A DNA stretch of 45,126 nt from Actinoplanes xinjiangensis. GTDB lineage: Bacteria; Actinomycetota; Actinomycetes; Mycobacteriales; Micromonosporaceae. How positions within the stretch are numbered: the first letter of the stretch is position 1; the number at the start of each line of letters is the position of its first letter. A program made the position numbers and the translations under genes. The notes beneath the pieces are model-generated. The model saw only the letters and a program-made list of their open reading frames with translations, made no database searches and was not told the DNA's origin. Location: the NCBI RefSeq assembly GCF_003148685.1, contig NZ_QGGR01000047.1, forward strand, positions 1 to 45,126, in the 5' to 3' direction. Positions 1-7,164 of this stretch are shown here, piece by piece.

Positions 1-138
1 AGACCCGCTTGCCACTCCGCGAGCACCGCCCCACCCAACATGACCAGTCAACGAGCGACCGCTGCTCAAGTCGCAACACCGGGTTGCAGTATTAGCCGCC
101 GTTTACTCGACCGTGGGGCAGGACAGGGCCGGGCGGCT

Positions 139-144
139 TAAATT
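139..144 (+). promoter_or_regulatory. Possible -10 element, leaderless start
   Basis: TAAATT lies 6 bases before the ATG at 151, and no Shine-Dalgarno sequence precedes that ATG. This spacing fits a leaderless transcript, which is common in actinobacteria. No convincing -35 box was found, so this is a weak call. Confidence 0.3.
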
Positions 145-150
145 CGCGGT

Positions 151-744
151 ATGCCAAGCTACGTCGGCAGCGACCTCGACACCGTCGTCACCGCCATCGT
201 GGATCTGCTGGCCGACCACGACAGGTCGGTGCCGCCCTACGCGATCCGTGACGCCCTGGTCCAACTCTGGCAGACCCGCAATCCCGGGCTACCCGTCACA
301 CAGCTGACCCTGGACGCCGCGATGGTCGACGCCATCATCGCCGGCCTGGTTCAGCAGGTCACCGCGCCACCGGCCCCGACCGCGACGACACCGGCAGTGT
401 GGACCGGCGACGTCGCCGGCCGGCTCATCACCGCCCTTGCGATGGGCGTGCACTGCGCCACCATGAATCTCGACCAGGAGCGGCTCGAAGTCGCCCAGAC
501 CCTCAGCGCGGCGAGCGCCGCCCTGATCAAGGTCGGCAGCGCCCTGCGCCGCGCCCACGGTCACGAGCATCAGTGCCTTGTGCTGATCGACGCGTCGACG
601 ATCGACTACACCCGCGAGGCGATCGAACAGACCGTCGACGCCATCTCGATGGGTCGATGGCGCATCGCGGGTCAGAACCGGATCGCGACACTGAGGCTCC
701 TGACCGAAGCGGTCGCCCTGCTCGACGTGCCCGAGCACCGATAA
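151..744 (+). CDS. Hypothetical protein, 197 aa
   Basis: I do not recognise the family. The 197-residue protein is soluble, with no signal peptide or clear membrane segment. Its N-terminal 70 residues look like a small helical domain, followed by a Pro/Ala/Thr linker around residues 72-83 and a mainly helical C-terminal half. The reading frame has the strong third-position GC bias of a real gene. The ATG at 151 has no ribosome binding site but sits just after a TAAATT box, which suggests leaderless translation. It stands alone and is convergent with the lactonase gene, so context gives no function. Confidence 0.6.
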   Translation: MPSYVGSDLDTVVTAIVDLLADHDRSVPPYAIRDALVQLWQTRNPGLPVTQLTLDAAMVDAIIAGLVQQVTAPPAPTATTPAVWTGDVAGRLITALAMGVHCATMNLDQERLEVAQTLSAASAALIKVGSALRRAHGHEHQCLVLIDASTIDYTREAIEQTVDAISMGRWRIAGQNRIATLRLLTEAVALLDVPEHR

Positions 745-807
745 ACCCACCGGCAGGGGTACGCGGGCGTGAGGCAGGTCCTCGGCCGCCCGCGTACGGT
801 CCGCGTG

Positions 808-2088
808 CTACCAGACGACCAGACCCTCCATGCCGGACCCGTCGGCGAAGACGGGCAGTCCGTGGGATTCGGTTTCGACGAGGGTGAGGTCGCCGTTCGG
901 GCCGACCCGGAATCCCTCGATGGTGCCCGCGAGGGTGTTCTGCACGTACAGCAAGGTGCCGTCCGCCGTGGCGGCCAGGTCGATCGGACCCGCTCCGGGT
1001 GCCTCGGCCGGTGCGGCGTCCGGGTCCTCCGCTGCGGCCGCGGCCGCAGCGGCGACTTCCGCGATCGCTTCCGGGCCGCCGGCGGCCGCGATCACGCCGT
1101 CCTTGCCGCCGAGGCTGACCTTTCCCTTACCGTCGACCGTGTAGAGGCTGATGGTGGAGCTGCCCGGGTTGGTGCCGTAGAAGAATCTCCCGGCCCGGGC
1201 GATCCAGCACAGTACCTGCTGGCCCGACTCCACCGACGGTGTGATGACGTCGAGGGTGCCGTTCTTGCGCAGCGTGTACGAGGTGACCCCGGACTTGGCG
1301 GCCTCGGTGACGAGCAGATGGCCGGCCCGGTCGAAGACGAACGAGAACGGCACGTCCCCGGCCGATGTGGTGGTGACCGGCTTCGCGGAGAGCATCCCGT
1401 CGTGGGAGACCGCGAAGACCTCGATCGTGTTCCTGCTCTTGGTGGTGACCACCAGGTGCCGGCCGTCGGGGCTGAACCCGACCTGGGGCGGGGAATCGGT
1501 GAACAGTGGCACGGCGGCGTTGGTGATGCCGAGCTTACGAGTCGATCCCGCGAGCGGTCGCAGCCCATGGGGGCCCAGCCGGAAGCCGGTCACGTTGGTG
1601 TCGCGGCCGGCGTTGAGAACGTAGACGGTCCGCCCGGAGACGGCGATGCTCACCGGGAAGTCGCCGCCGGACGCGACCGTGCGCGGGTGGGTGAGTCTGC
1701 CGTCTCGTACGCGGAAGGTGGTGACCGAGTTGCTGCCGGCGTTCACCGCGATCATCACGTTGTTCCGGCGGTCGAAGACGAGGGACTCCTGCGACGCGAG
1801 CGGGTCGAACGGGTTGTCCTTCTGGGCGCCACCGCGGCCCCCGGTCGGGAACTCACCCGCCGGCGTCAGTTTGCCGTCCGCGGCGCGCCGGAAGGCCAGG
1901 ACCGAGTTGTGTTCCGGGTCGTTCGTCTGGACGAAGACCATCCCGTCGCGCCCCTTCGCCTCACCGCCCCGGGCCGCTGGGGACTGCTTGCCGGCCGGGT
2001 TCTCATGCGCCGATGCGATGCCCGTGGACACGGCTCCGGCCGTCAACAACAGGCCCACTGCCATACCGATGCCGGCTCTCCTACGCAT
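808..2088 (-). CDS. Secreted beta-propeller lactonase-family protein
   Basis: This 426-aa protein looks like a member of the seven-bladed propeller family that includes 6-phosphogluconolactonase-like enzymes (Lactonase, PF10282). Repeated blade motifs are visible, such as VGFSPDGRHLVV, SIAVSGRTVYVLN and LAATADGTLLYVQN. The N-terminus MRRRAGIGMAVGLLLTAG, ending near ASA|HEN, is a Sec-type signal peptide, so it should act outside the cell, whereas classical 6-phosphogluconolactonase is cytoplasmic. I chose the ATG at 2088 because GGAGG lies 10 bases upstream and the signal peptide begins there; an in-frame start at 2205 would add 39 unlikely residues. An Ala-rich, acidic insertion (about bases 1000-1075) interrupts the propeller late in the chain. 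The substrate is unknown; many secreted members are annotated only by fold. Confidence 0.8.
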   Translation of the reverse strand: MRRRAGIGMAVGLLLTAGAVSTGIASAHENPAGKQSPAARGGEAKGRDGMVFVQTNDPEHNSVLAFRRAADGKLTPAGEFPTGGRGGAQKDNPFDPLASQESLVFDRRNNVMIAVNAGSNSVTTFRVRDGRLTHPRTVASGGDFPVSIAVSGRTVYVLNAGRDTNVTGFRLGPHGLRPLAGSTRKLGITNAAVPLFTDSPPQVGFSPDGRHLVVTTKSRNTIEVFAVSHDGMLSAKPVTTTSAGDVPFSFVFDRAGHLLVTEAAKSGVTSYTLRKNGTLDVITPSVESGQQVLCWIARAGRFFYGTNPGSSTISLYTVDGKGKVSLGGKDGVIAAAGGPEAIAEVAAAAAAAAEDPDAAPAEAPGAGPIDLAATADGTLLYVQNTLAGTIEGFRVGPNGDLTLVETESHGLPVFADGSGMEGLVVW

Positions 2089-2230
2089 GTCTGCCCTACC
2101 TCCGACGAACGAGCGGTGCATGTCGTCATCCGGTACGGCACTGCTGTTGAGCGTGGTTGAACCGTGGAGCCGGTCGTAAGGACTGCGTAATCCTTCCCGC
2201 CGCACGGCATCCGGCTGCGGCGGGCGGACG

Positions 2231-2273
2231 GCCGGTCGCTGACCCGGCCGGCTTCTCGGGGTCAGCCGGTCGG
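2231..2273 (-). terminator. Candidate terminator after the two-component operon
   Basis: GCTGACCC (2238-2245) pairs with GGGTCAGC (2259-2266), and partly complementary flanks lengthen the stem. It lies directly downstream of the response regulator stop at 2277. There is no T-run, as is usual in high-GC actinobacteria. Confidence 0.4.
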
Positions 2274-2276
2274 TTT

Positions 2277-2939
2277 CTAGGAGCAGACCTCGTTGCGCCA
2301 GGCCCAGGCGGCGATCTCGACGCGGTTGCGGGCGGCGAGTTTGCGCTGCACGTTCGCCAGGTGGGTCTTGACCGTCGAGAGTGTCACGTAGAGGCGCCCG
2401 GCGATCTCGTCGTTGGTGTGTCCGTGCGCCACCAGCCGGACCACGGCGAGTTCACGTTCGGTGAGTGGCTCGGTGGGCGGCGCCTCGGGTGGCTCGGGTT
2501 CGGCCCCTCGGCGTGGGGCCAGGTGTGCGAGCAGACGTACGGTCACCGCCGGTGAGATCAGCGTGGTTCCGGCGGCGGCCGCGCGGACGGCCTCCACCAG
2601 CAGGTTGGGTGACGTGTCCTTGAGGAGGAAGCCGCAGGCGCCGTTGCGCAGCGCGCGGTACACGTACTCGTCGAGGTCGAAGGTCGTGACGATGAGGACG
2701 TTGAGTGGTTCGCGGACGGCCGGGCCGGCCAGCAGGCGGGTCGCCTCGAGTCCGTCGAGTTTCGGCATCCGGATGTCGAGCAGGCAGACGTCGGGACGCA
2801 GCCGGCGGGCCTGTTCGACGGCGGTCTCGCCGTCGGACGCCTCGGCCACCACCTCGATGTCCGGTTGCGTGCCGAGGATCATGCGGAACGCCGTACGGAT
2901 CATGTCCTGGTCGTCGGCCAGCAGAAGCCGAATGGTCAT
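2277..2939 (-). CDS. NarL/FixJ-type response regulator
   Basis: This 220-aa DNA-binding response regulator has an N-terminal receiver domain (about residues 3-120). It shows the acidic pair at D9-D10, the phospho-acceptor D55 in CLLDIRMP, the switch Thr near 85 and the conserved K107 in FLLKD. A proline/glutamate linker follows, then a C-terminal LuxR-type helix-turn-helix (about residues 153-205: LTERELAVVRLVAHGHTNDE, then STVKTHLANV). The ATG at 2939 overlaps the stop of the histidine kinase by 4 bases (ATGA), so the two are translationally coupled. A longer open frame extends upstream but is only the shadow of the kinase gene. The likely target is the divergent ABC transporter operon starting at 4307; this is inference from layout. 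Confidence 0.93.
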   Translation of the reverse strand: MTIRLLLADDQDMIRTAFRMILGTQPDIEVVAEASDGETAVEQARRLRPDVCLLDIRMPKLDGLEATRLLAGPAVREPLNVLIVTTFDLDEYVYRALRNGACGFLLKDTSPNLLVEAVRAAAAGTTLISPAVTVRLLAHLAPRRGAEPEPPEAPPTEPLTERELAVVRLVAHGHTNDEIAGRLYVTLSTVKTHLANVQRKLAARNRVEIAAWAWRNEVCS

Positions 2940-4216
2940 CGTCGTCCCCGCACGCGTGATCGGGAATTCGACGTCTGTTCGGTGACCGGCAGGATCGCGG
3001 TGACCTGCCAGCCTGATGCGACCGGTCCGGCCGAGAACTCGCCGCCCGCGGCGCGTACCCGCTCGCTGAGCCCGGTCAGGCCGAAGCCGCCGGCCGGTAG
3101 GGGAGAGGGGCCCGCCCTGCCGTCGTTGCGGACCGAGAGTTCCGCCAGCCCGGGTCGATCGGGGAGGGGCCGGACCTGAATGTCGATCCGTGTCGTCCCG
3201 GTCGTGTGTCGCAGCACGTTGGTCAGTGCCTCCAGGACGGTGTGGTGTGCCGCGTCGAGGGTGGCGGCGGGCATCGGCCGGTGGGCCAGCGACTCGTCGA
3301 CGGCGATGTCCGGTACGGGGTATCCGGACGGCAGGGTGCCGGTCACAGTGGTCAGCATCTCGTCCAGTGTGTCCTCGGTGGGCGCGGCCGGGGGCGTCTC
3401 GTCGCGCAGGATGCCGACGAGCGTACGCATCGAGGTGAGGGCCTGACCGCCGGCCTTCTCGATGTCGGCCAGCATGGTGTCCAGGTCCTCCGGTGAGGGT
3501 GCGGCGCCCGAACCCGTGACGAACCTGATCGCCTGTGTCTGGGCGACGATCGCGGTCACGTGGTGGGCGACGTAGTCGTGCAGGTCGCGGGCATGATCCA
3601 GGCGCTCGTACTGCCGGGCCAGCCGGTCGGCGTCGGCTCTGCGGCGCTCCAGCATGCGCAGGTACAGGCCGAGCATGGTGACGAACAGAACCCACGCGAC
3701 CAGCACGATGGCGACCAGGCCACCGTCCTGTGACAGCGTCCGCACGTTCATCGGATGGAGGAAGACCCGCACCGGGAGGAGCCCGATCGCGAGGATCGTC
3801 AGGGCGGCGGGACCGGCCGCCCTGACGATCGGATGCTGCATGACCAGGCGGATGACCGCGACCGACAGGGCGGCGAACTCCACGATGCCGAAGGTGTGCT
3901 CCGGGCGCATCGCCGGTACCAGCACACAGGCCAGTGAGACCGTGACGGACACGGCCGCGGCTATGGCGACCGCGGACGGGCGGGCCTCGGCGAGCAGCAG
4001 GACGGCGACCGCGCACAGTCCGCTCGCGACGATGCCGATTCTGGCGGGCAGAGTGGGGCCGTCCAGTCCCTCGACGATGACCAGGCCCGCGACCACGACG
4101 GCGAACAGGCCTGCCATCACTCGCTGCGGGCCCGGGCGTCCCGGAAAGATGATCAACACAGGAGGCCACGGTACGACACCCGTACCCGGACGTCCTCGTT
4201 CTTTCGGCCGAGCCAC
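2936..4216 (-). CDS. Membrane sensor histidine kinase, HisKA_3 type
   Basis: This 426-aa kinase is the partner of the response regulator. Its first half holds about five or six hydrophobic membrane segments (roughly residues 34-185), with no large extracellular sensor domain. The dimerisation/phospho-acceptor helix contains RDLHDYVAHHVTAI with the likely phospho-His at 213. The HATPase region has an N-box around N333 (VLEALTNVLRHT) and a G-box near residue 375 (GGFGLTGLSERV). This is the usual architecture for kinases paired with NarL-type regulators and often set beside ABC exporters. The GTG at 4216 is the longest start; the true start could be an internal GTG or ATG nearer residue 20-34, because no strong Shine-Dalgarno is present. 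It is divergent from the ABC ATPase across about 90 bases. Confidence 0.9.
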   Translation of the reverse strand: MARPKERGRPGTGVVPWPPVLIIFPGRPGPQRVMAGLFAVVVAGLVIVEGLDGPTLPARIGIVASGLCAVAVLLLAEARPSAVAIAAAVSVTVSLACVLVPAMRPEHTFGIVEFAALSVAVIRLVMQHPIVRAAGPAALTILAIGLLPVRVFLHPMNVRTLSQDGGLVAIVLVAWVLFVTMLGLYLRMLERRRADADRLARQYERLDHARDLHDYVAHHVTAIVAQTQAIRFVTGSGAAPSPEDLDTMLADIEKAGGQALTSMRTLVGILRDETPPAAPTEDTLDEMLTTVTGTLPSGYPVPDIAVDESLAHRPMPAATLDAAHHTVLEALTNVLRHTTGTTRIDIQVRPLPDRPGLAELSVRNDGRAGPSPLPAGGFGLTGLSERVRAAGGEFSAGPVASGWQVTAILPVTEQTSNSRSRVRGRR

Positions 4217-4306
4217 CGCGAAGGCGCTCGGTTACACGGCTGAGGCGTACCCCCACTGATCCACCGCAGGATCGAAGCCGCACCGGACGATGAGCGGAGA
4301 ACGATC

Positions 4307-5074
4307 GTGGCGACGACAGTGCAGGCTGAAGGCCTGCGGGTGAGAACGGGCCGGCACATGGCGGTCAACGGCGTCGACCTGAGCCTGGGTATCGGCGTGC
4401 ATGGACTGCTCGGCCCGAACGGGGCCGGCAAGACCACCCTGATCCGGGCGGTGGCAACCGTGCTGCGGCCCTCCGCCGGCCGGCTGGAGCTGCTCGGGCA
4501 GCCGATGGGCGGGCAGCCCGACCTGCGTGCGGTACGGCGCTCCCTCGGCTACCTGCCCCAGGAGTTCGGTTACTACCCGCGCTTCACCGTGTCGGAATTC
4601 GTCGAGTACATGGCCTGGCTCAAGGAGGTGCCCGGCACCGGGCGCCGCCGGGCCGTGCGCAACGCGCTCGACAGGGTAGGCCTGACGGACCGCGCCGGTT
4701 CCCGGATGAAGGCGCTCTCCGGCGGCATGCTGCGCCGTGCGGGTATCGCCCAGGCCATCGTCAACGAACCGGACCTGCTGCTGCTCGACGAGCCGACGGT
4801 GGGCCTGGACCCGAAGCAGCGACTCGACTTCCGGGCGCTGCTGCGCGACCTCGGCGAACACTGCTGCGTCATCGTCTCCACCCACCTCGTCGAGGATGTG
4901 GCCGCGGCCTGCACGAGCGTCGTGCTGGCCGACGCCGGCCGGATCGTGTTCCACGGCACGCCGGACGGCATCGCCGCGGCCGGCAGTCCCGGTGACGCCG
5001 GAGACAGCCCGATCGAACGCGGCTACTCGGCCCTCATCGAACGGCACCGGACGGCATCGGCGGTGGCCTGGTGA
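4307..5074 (+). CDS. ABC transporter ATP-binding protein
   Basis: This 255-aa ATPase has all the standard motifs: Walker A GPNGAGKTT (about residues 36-44), Q-loop in YLPQEFGYYP, signature LSGGM at about 137-141, Walker B LLLLDEP (157-163), D-loop and switch His in STHL (H193). It resembles CcmA/NatA-type exporters, one ATPase working with separate membrane subunits. The GTG start is supported by GGAGA seven bases upstream. Its stop overlaps the GTG of the next gene (GTGA), so it forms an operon with the two membrane proteins. The divergent two-component system probably regulates it. The substrate cannot be told; drug, peptide or lipid export are all possible. Confidence 0.93.
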   Translation: MATTVQAEGLRVRTGRHMAVNGVDLSLGIGVHGLLGPNGAGKTTLIRAVATVLRPSAGRLELLGQPMGGQPDLRAVRRSLGYLPQEFGYYPRFTVSEFVEYMAWLKEVPGTGRRRAVRNALDRVGLTDRAGSRMKALSGGMLRRAGIAQAIVNEPDLLLLDEPTVGLDPKQRLDFRALLRDLGEHCCVIVSTHLVEDVAAACTSVVLADAGRIVFHGTPDGIAAAGSPGDAGDSPIERGYSALIERHRTASAVAW

Positions 5075-6414
5075 CCGGCATCTTCAAGATCGAGTTGAGT
5101 CGGTCCGGTGCGCTCCTGGCCGGAACCGCGACAGCGGTGATCGGTGTGGCGGGACTCTACGTGCCGGCTCTGACCGGACAGACCGGCCTGTGGGATCAGC
5201 AGTGGACCCTGCTCGCCGTCTTCCAGCGGATCATGCTGGTCGTCCTCTGGCCGCTGGCTCTGGCCGCCGGCGCCTGGCAGGCCGGCCGGGAGCGGCGCAG
5301 CCGGGTCGAGGAACTGCTCGGCACCACACCCGCGCCGGGATGGCGGCGGCTGCGGCCGTCCGCCCTGGCCACGGCTTTCAGCCTGGCCGCCGGCTACCTG
5401 CTCGTCCTCGCCGCCGGGGCACCGAAGGTCGCCACCGCCGCCGGCTATCCCGGCCACGGCTGGTACGCGGTGACCGCCGTCGGCGTACTGGCCCTGGCCG
5501 CGGCGGGACTGCTCGGTCTCGGCATCGGCCGGCTGTTGCCGTACGCGTACACCCCGGCCGTGCTGGGCGTGGGCAGCCTCGCCGGACTTCTCGCGGCGAT
5601 CGAGGCGACCAAACTCGAGGACGCCACGAAACCTGGGGCGGCGCTGTTGCTTCCCTACTTCACCAGCACGATCTCCGAGTTCCAGGCCGTCGACGGTGCC
5701 GTCAGCGCGGGTCAGGCCTGGTGGCTCGGCGGGCTGGCCGCCGGAGGGCTGGTGCTGTTCCTCGCGACGAACCGGCTCGTACGGTTGCTCGCCGTCGTCC
5801 CGCCGGCGCTCGGACTGGTGCTGGCCGCCCCGATGCTGACCGTCGCCGCCTTCCCGGTCGACCCGGCCGCGGTCGCCGAGGTCTGTACCGACGACGGCGG
5901 ACCACGGGTCTGTGTCACCGCGGCCCACAGCCGACGGCTACCGGCCCTCGTCGCGCCGGCCCGCCAGGCATTGCGTCTGCTCGGCGGACTGCCGAACGCG
6001 CCGACCTCGGTCCACGAAGCGGTACCCGACCTCGGCCGACGGCAGCCGACCGCCGAAGCGTGGCTGGACAGCGACAATCTCATCGCCACCGATGACGCCG
6101 CCGAACTGACCGCCCGGATCCTGGCCGGCGCCGGTACTCCGCTCTGCGTCCGCGAAGGCGATCACCGCGACAGCGCCGGGGACCACCTCGACGTGCTGCG
6201 TGCCCGGGCCGTGACGGCCGCCTGGCTCGCCGGCAGCCACCCGGTGCCCGGTCCCACTGTCGCCCCGGCCGAGCAGGCCCACCGCGACACGATGTGGAAG
6301 GCCCTCCTCGCCTTACCCGCCGACGAGCAGCAACGCCGTGTCGCCGCGGTACGCACAGCCGGCCTGACCTGCGGCGACCAGGCTGCCGCCCTCGGTCTCG
6401 GAGCCGGCCGGTGA
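5071..6414 (+). CDS. ABC transporter permease with C-terminal extracytoplasmic domain
   Basis: This 447-aa membrane protein is translationally coupled to the ATPase (GTGA overlap at 5071). The N-terminal 275 residues contain about six hydrophobic segments. The last ~175 residues are hydrophilic, with paired cysteines near residues 273 and 281 (VCTDDGGPRVCV) and later single cysteines, which suggests a folded disulfide-bearing domain. This large soluble tail is unusual for a plain permease and may handle the substrate. I do not recognise a named family. The GTGA overlap with the next gene marks the end. Confidence 0.82.
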   Translation: MTGIFKIELSRSGALLAGTATAVIGVAGLYVPALTGQTGLWDQQWTLLAVFQRIMLVVLWPLALAAGAWQAGRERRSRVEELLGTTPAPGWRRLRPSALATAFSLAAGYLLVLAAGAPKVATAAGYPGHGWYAVTAVGVLALAAAGLLGLGIGRLLPYAYTPAVLGVGSLAGLLAAIEATKLEDATKPGAALLLPYFTSTISEFQAVDGAVSAGQAWWLGGLAAGGLVLFLATNRLVRLLAVVPPALGLVLAAPMLTVAAFPVDPAAVAEVCTDDGGPRVCVTAAHSRRLPALVAPARQALRLLGGLPNAPTSVHEAVPDLGRRQPTAEAWLDSDNLIATDDAAELTARILAGAGTPLCVREGDHRDSAGDHLDVLRARAVTAAWLAGSHPVPGPTVAPAEQAHRDTMWKALLALPADEQQRRVAAVRTAGLTCGDQAAALGLGAGR

Positions 6415-6986
6415 CGGCCGTCGCGCTGTTCCTGCGCTCCCGTGAAGTACCGGCCGGGGTCCTGTGCGCGATACCGGCCATGGCCGCCGTCGCCTGGTTC
6501 GGCGCGGGCCCGGCCGGGTCGCCGCATGCCGTCACGGCCGCGGCCCTCGCGCTGGCGCTGGGTATCGCCGTCCTCGGTCACGGCCTGGGCGGCCCGGACA
6601 GCACCCTGGACGCGACCGCGGCGATCCGCTGGGCACCGCGCCGCGCGCTGCACCTGGCCGCGATCTTCGTGGTCGCGGCTGTGGTGGTGACGGCGGTGAC
6701 GACGGTTCCGGTCGCGGTCGTCCTGCGCGATGCGGCCGGCTTCACCGGGTTCGCCGCCCTGGCCGCGGCGCTGTTCGGCCGGCGGCTGGCCTGGACCCTG
6801 CCGGTCGTGACGGGCTGCGTGTCCGCCGGCATCCCGGCCGTGCCGGAGCCGTTCGCGCTGCATCTGCTCACCTGGGCGGGCCAGTCCGCGGACAGCCGTA
6901 CGGCGCTGACGACCGCTGCGGTCTTCGCGGTCACCGGTGCGGCCGGGTATGTGACGCACGGCCCCGGCCGGAGCAGTCCCCGCTGA
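6411..6986 (+). CDS. Small membrane protein, second ABC permease subunit
   Basis: This 191-aa protein begins at a GTG overlapping the previous stop (GTGA). It has about five hydrophobic segments spread over nearly its whole length and a short charged tail. It is the third gene of the ABC operon and probably the second membrane subunit, although no permease-specific motif is visible. Longer in-frame extensions upstream only shadow the preceding gene. About 20 bases after its stop begins a very strong Shine-Dalgarno for the next tiny ORF. Confidence 0.75.
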   Translation: MTAVALFLRSREVPAGVLCAIPAMAAVAWFGAGPAGSPHAVTAAALALALGIAVLGHGLGGPDSTLDATAAIRWAPRRALHLAAIFVVAAVVVTAVTTVPVAVVLRDAAGFTGFAALAAALFGRRLAWTLPVVTGCVSAGIPAVPEPFALHLLTWAGQSADSRTALTTAAVFAVTGAAGYVTHGPGRSSPR

Positions 6987-6993
6987 CACCGGC

Positions 6994-6999
6994 AGGAGG
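6994..6999 (+). promoter_or_regulatory. Strong ribosome binding site for a 15-codon ORF
   Basis: AGGAGG, a full Shine-Dalgarno core, lies 7 bases before the GTG at 7007. It is stronger than the sites of most genes around it, which is what draws attention to the tiny ORF. Confidence 0.7.
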
Positions 7000-7006
7000 C
7001 CTTCTG

Positions 7007-7054
7007 GTGACTTCACTCAACACGGCGGTGTTCGCGCCGAAGGAATCAGCGTGA
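7007..7054 (+). CDS. 15-aa leader-like ORF with strong RBS
   Basis: GTG-started ORF encoding MTSLNTAVFAPKESA. It has a perfect AGGAGG at ideal spacing. Its TGA overlaps the GTG of the next ORF (GCGTGAGC), giving a coupled cascade. No known family. It could be a leader peptide controlling translation of the following genes, or a small secreted or signalling peptide linked to the upstream ABC exporter. It has no signal peptide and no Cys/Ser/Thr-rich RiPP core. Expression is inferred only from the ribosome binding site and spacing. Confidence 0.45.
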   Translation: MTSLNTAVFAPKESA

Positions 7055-7164
7055 GCGAAGTCGCCGGGACGGGCGGGACCTCGACGATCGGCGGACGGCC
7101 TCCCGCGTGGGGAAGGGCCGCAGTGGTCCGCGCCCGCCGCCTGGTGCGCCATGCGGCCGGCTGA
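7051..7164 (+). CDS. 37-aa coupled small ORF
   Basis: The GTG at 7051 overlaps the stop of the 15-codon ORF, and AAGGA lies seven bases upstream. The product is a 37-residue Gly/Thr-rich then Arg-rich peptide (ending RARRLVRHAAG) with net positive charge. Its end overlaps the ATG of the GGDEF-EAL gene (7151) by 14 bases, so ribosomes finishing it would be placed at that start, which has no good binding site of its own. It may be a coupling leader rather than a functional peptide. No homologue is recognised. Confidence 0.4.
   Translation: MSEVAGTGGTSTIGGRPPAWGRAAVVRARRLVRHAAG

Noticed and set aside
2277..4283. A single 668-aa fusion protein
   Set aside because: Only the last 220 residues are real (response regulator). 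The upstream part is the out-of-frame shadow of the histidine kinase gene.
7007..7054. 15-aa ORF as a RiPP precursor
   Set aside because: No modifying enzyme, no leader/core division and no Cys or dense Ser/Thr core are seen; the exporter alone is too weak as evidence.
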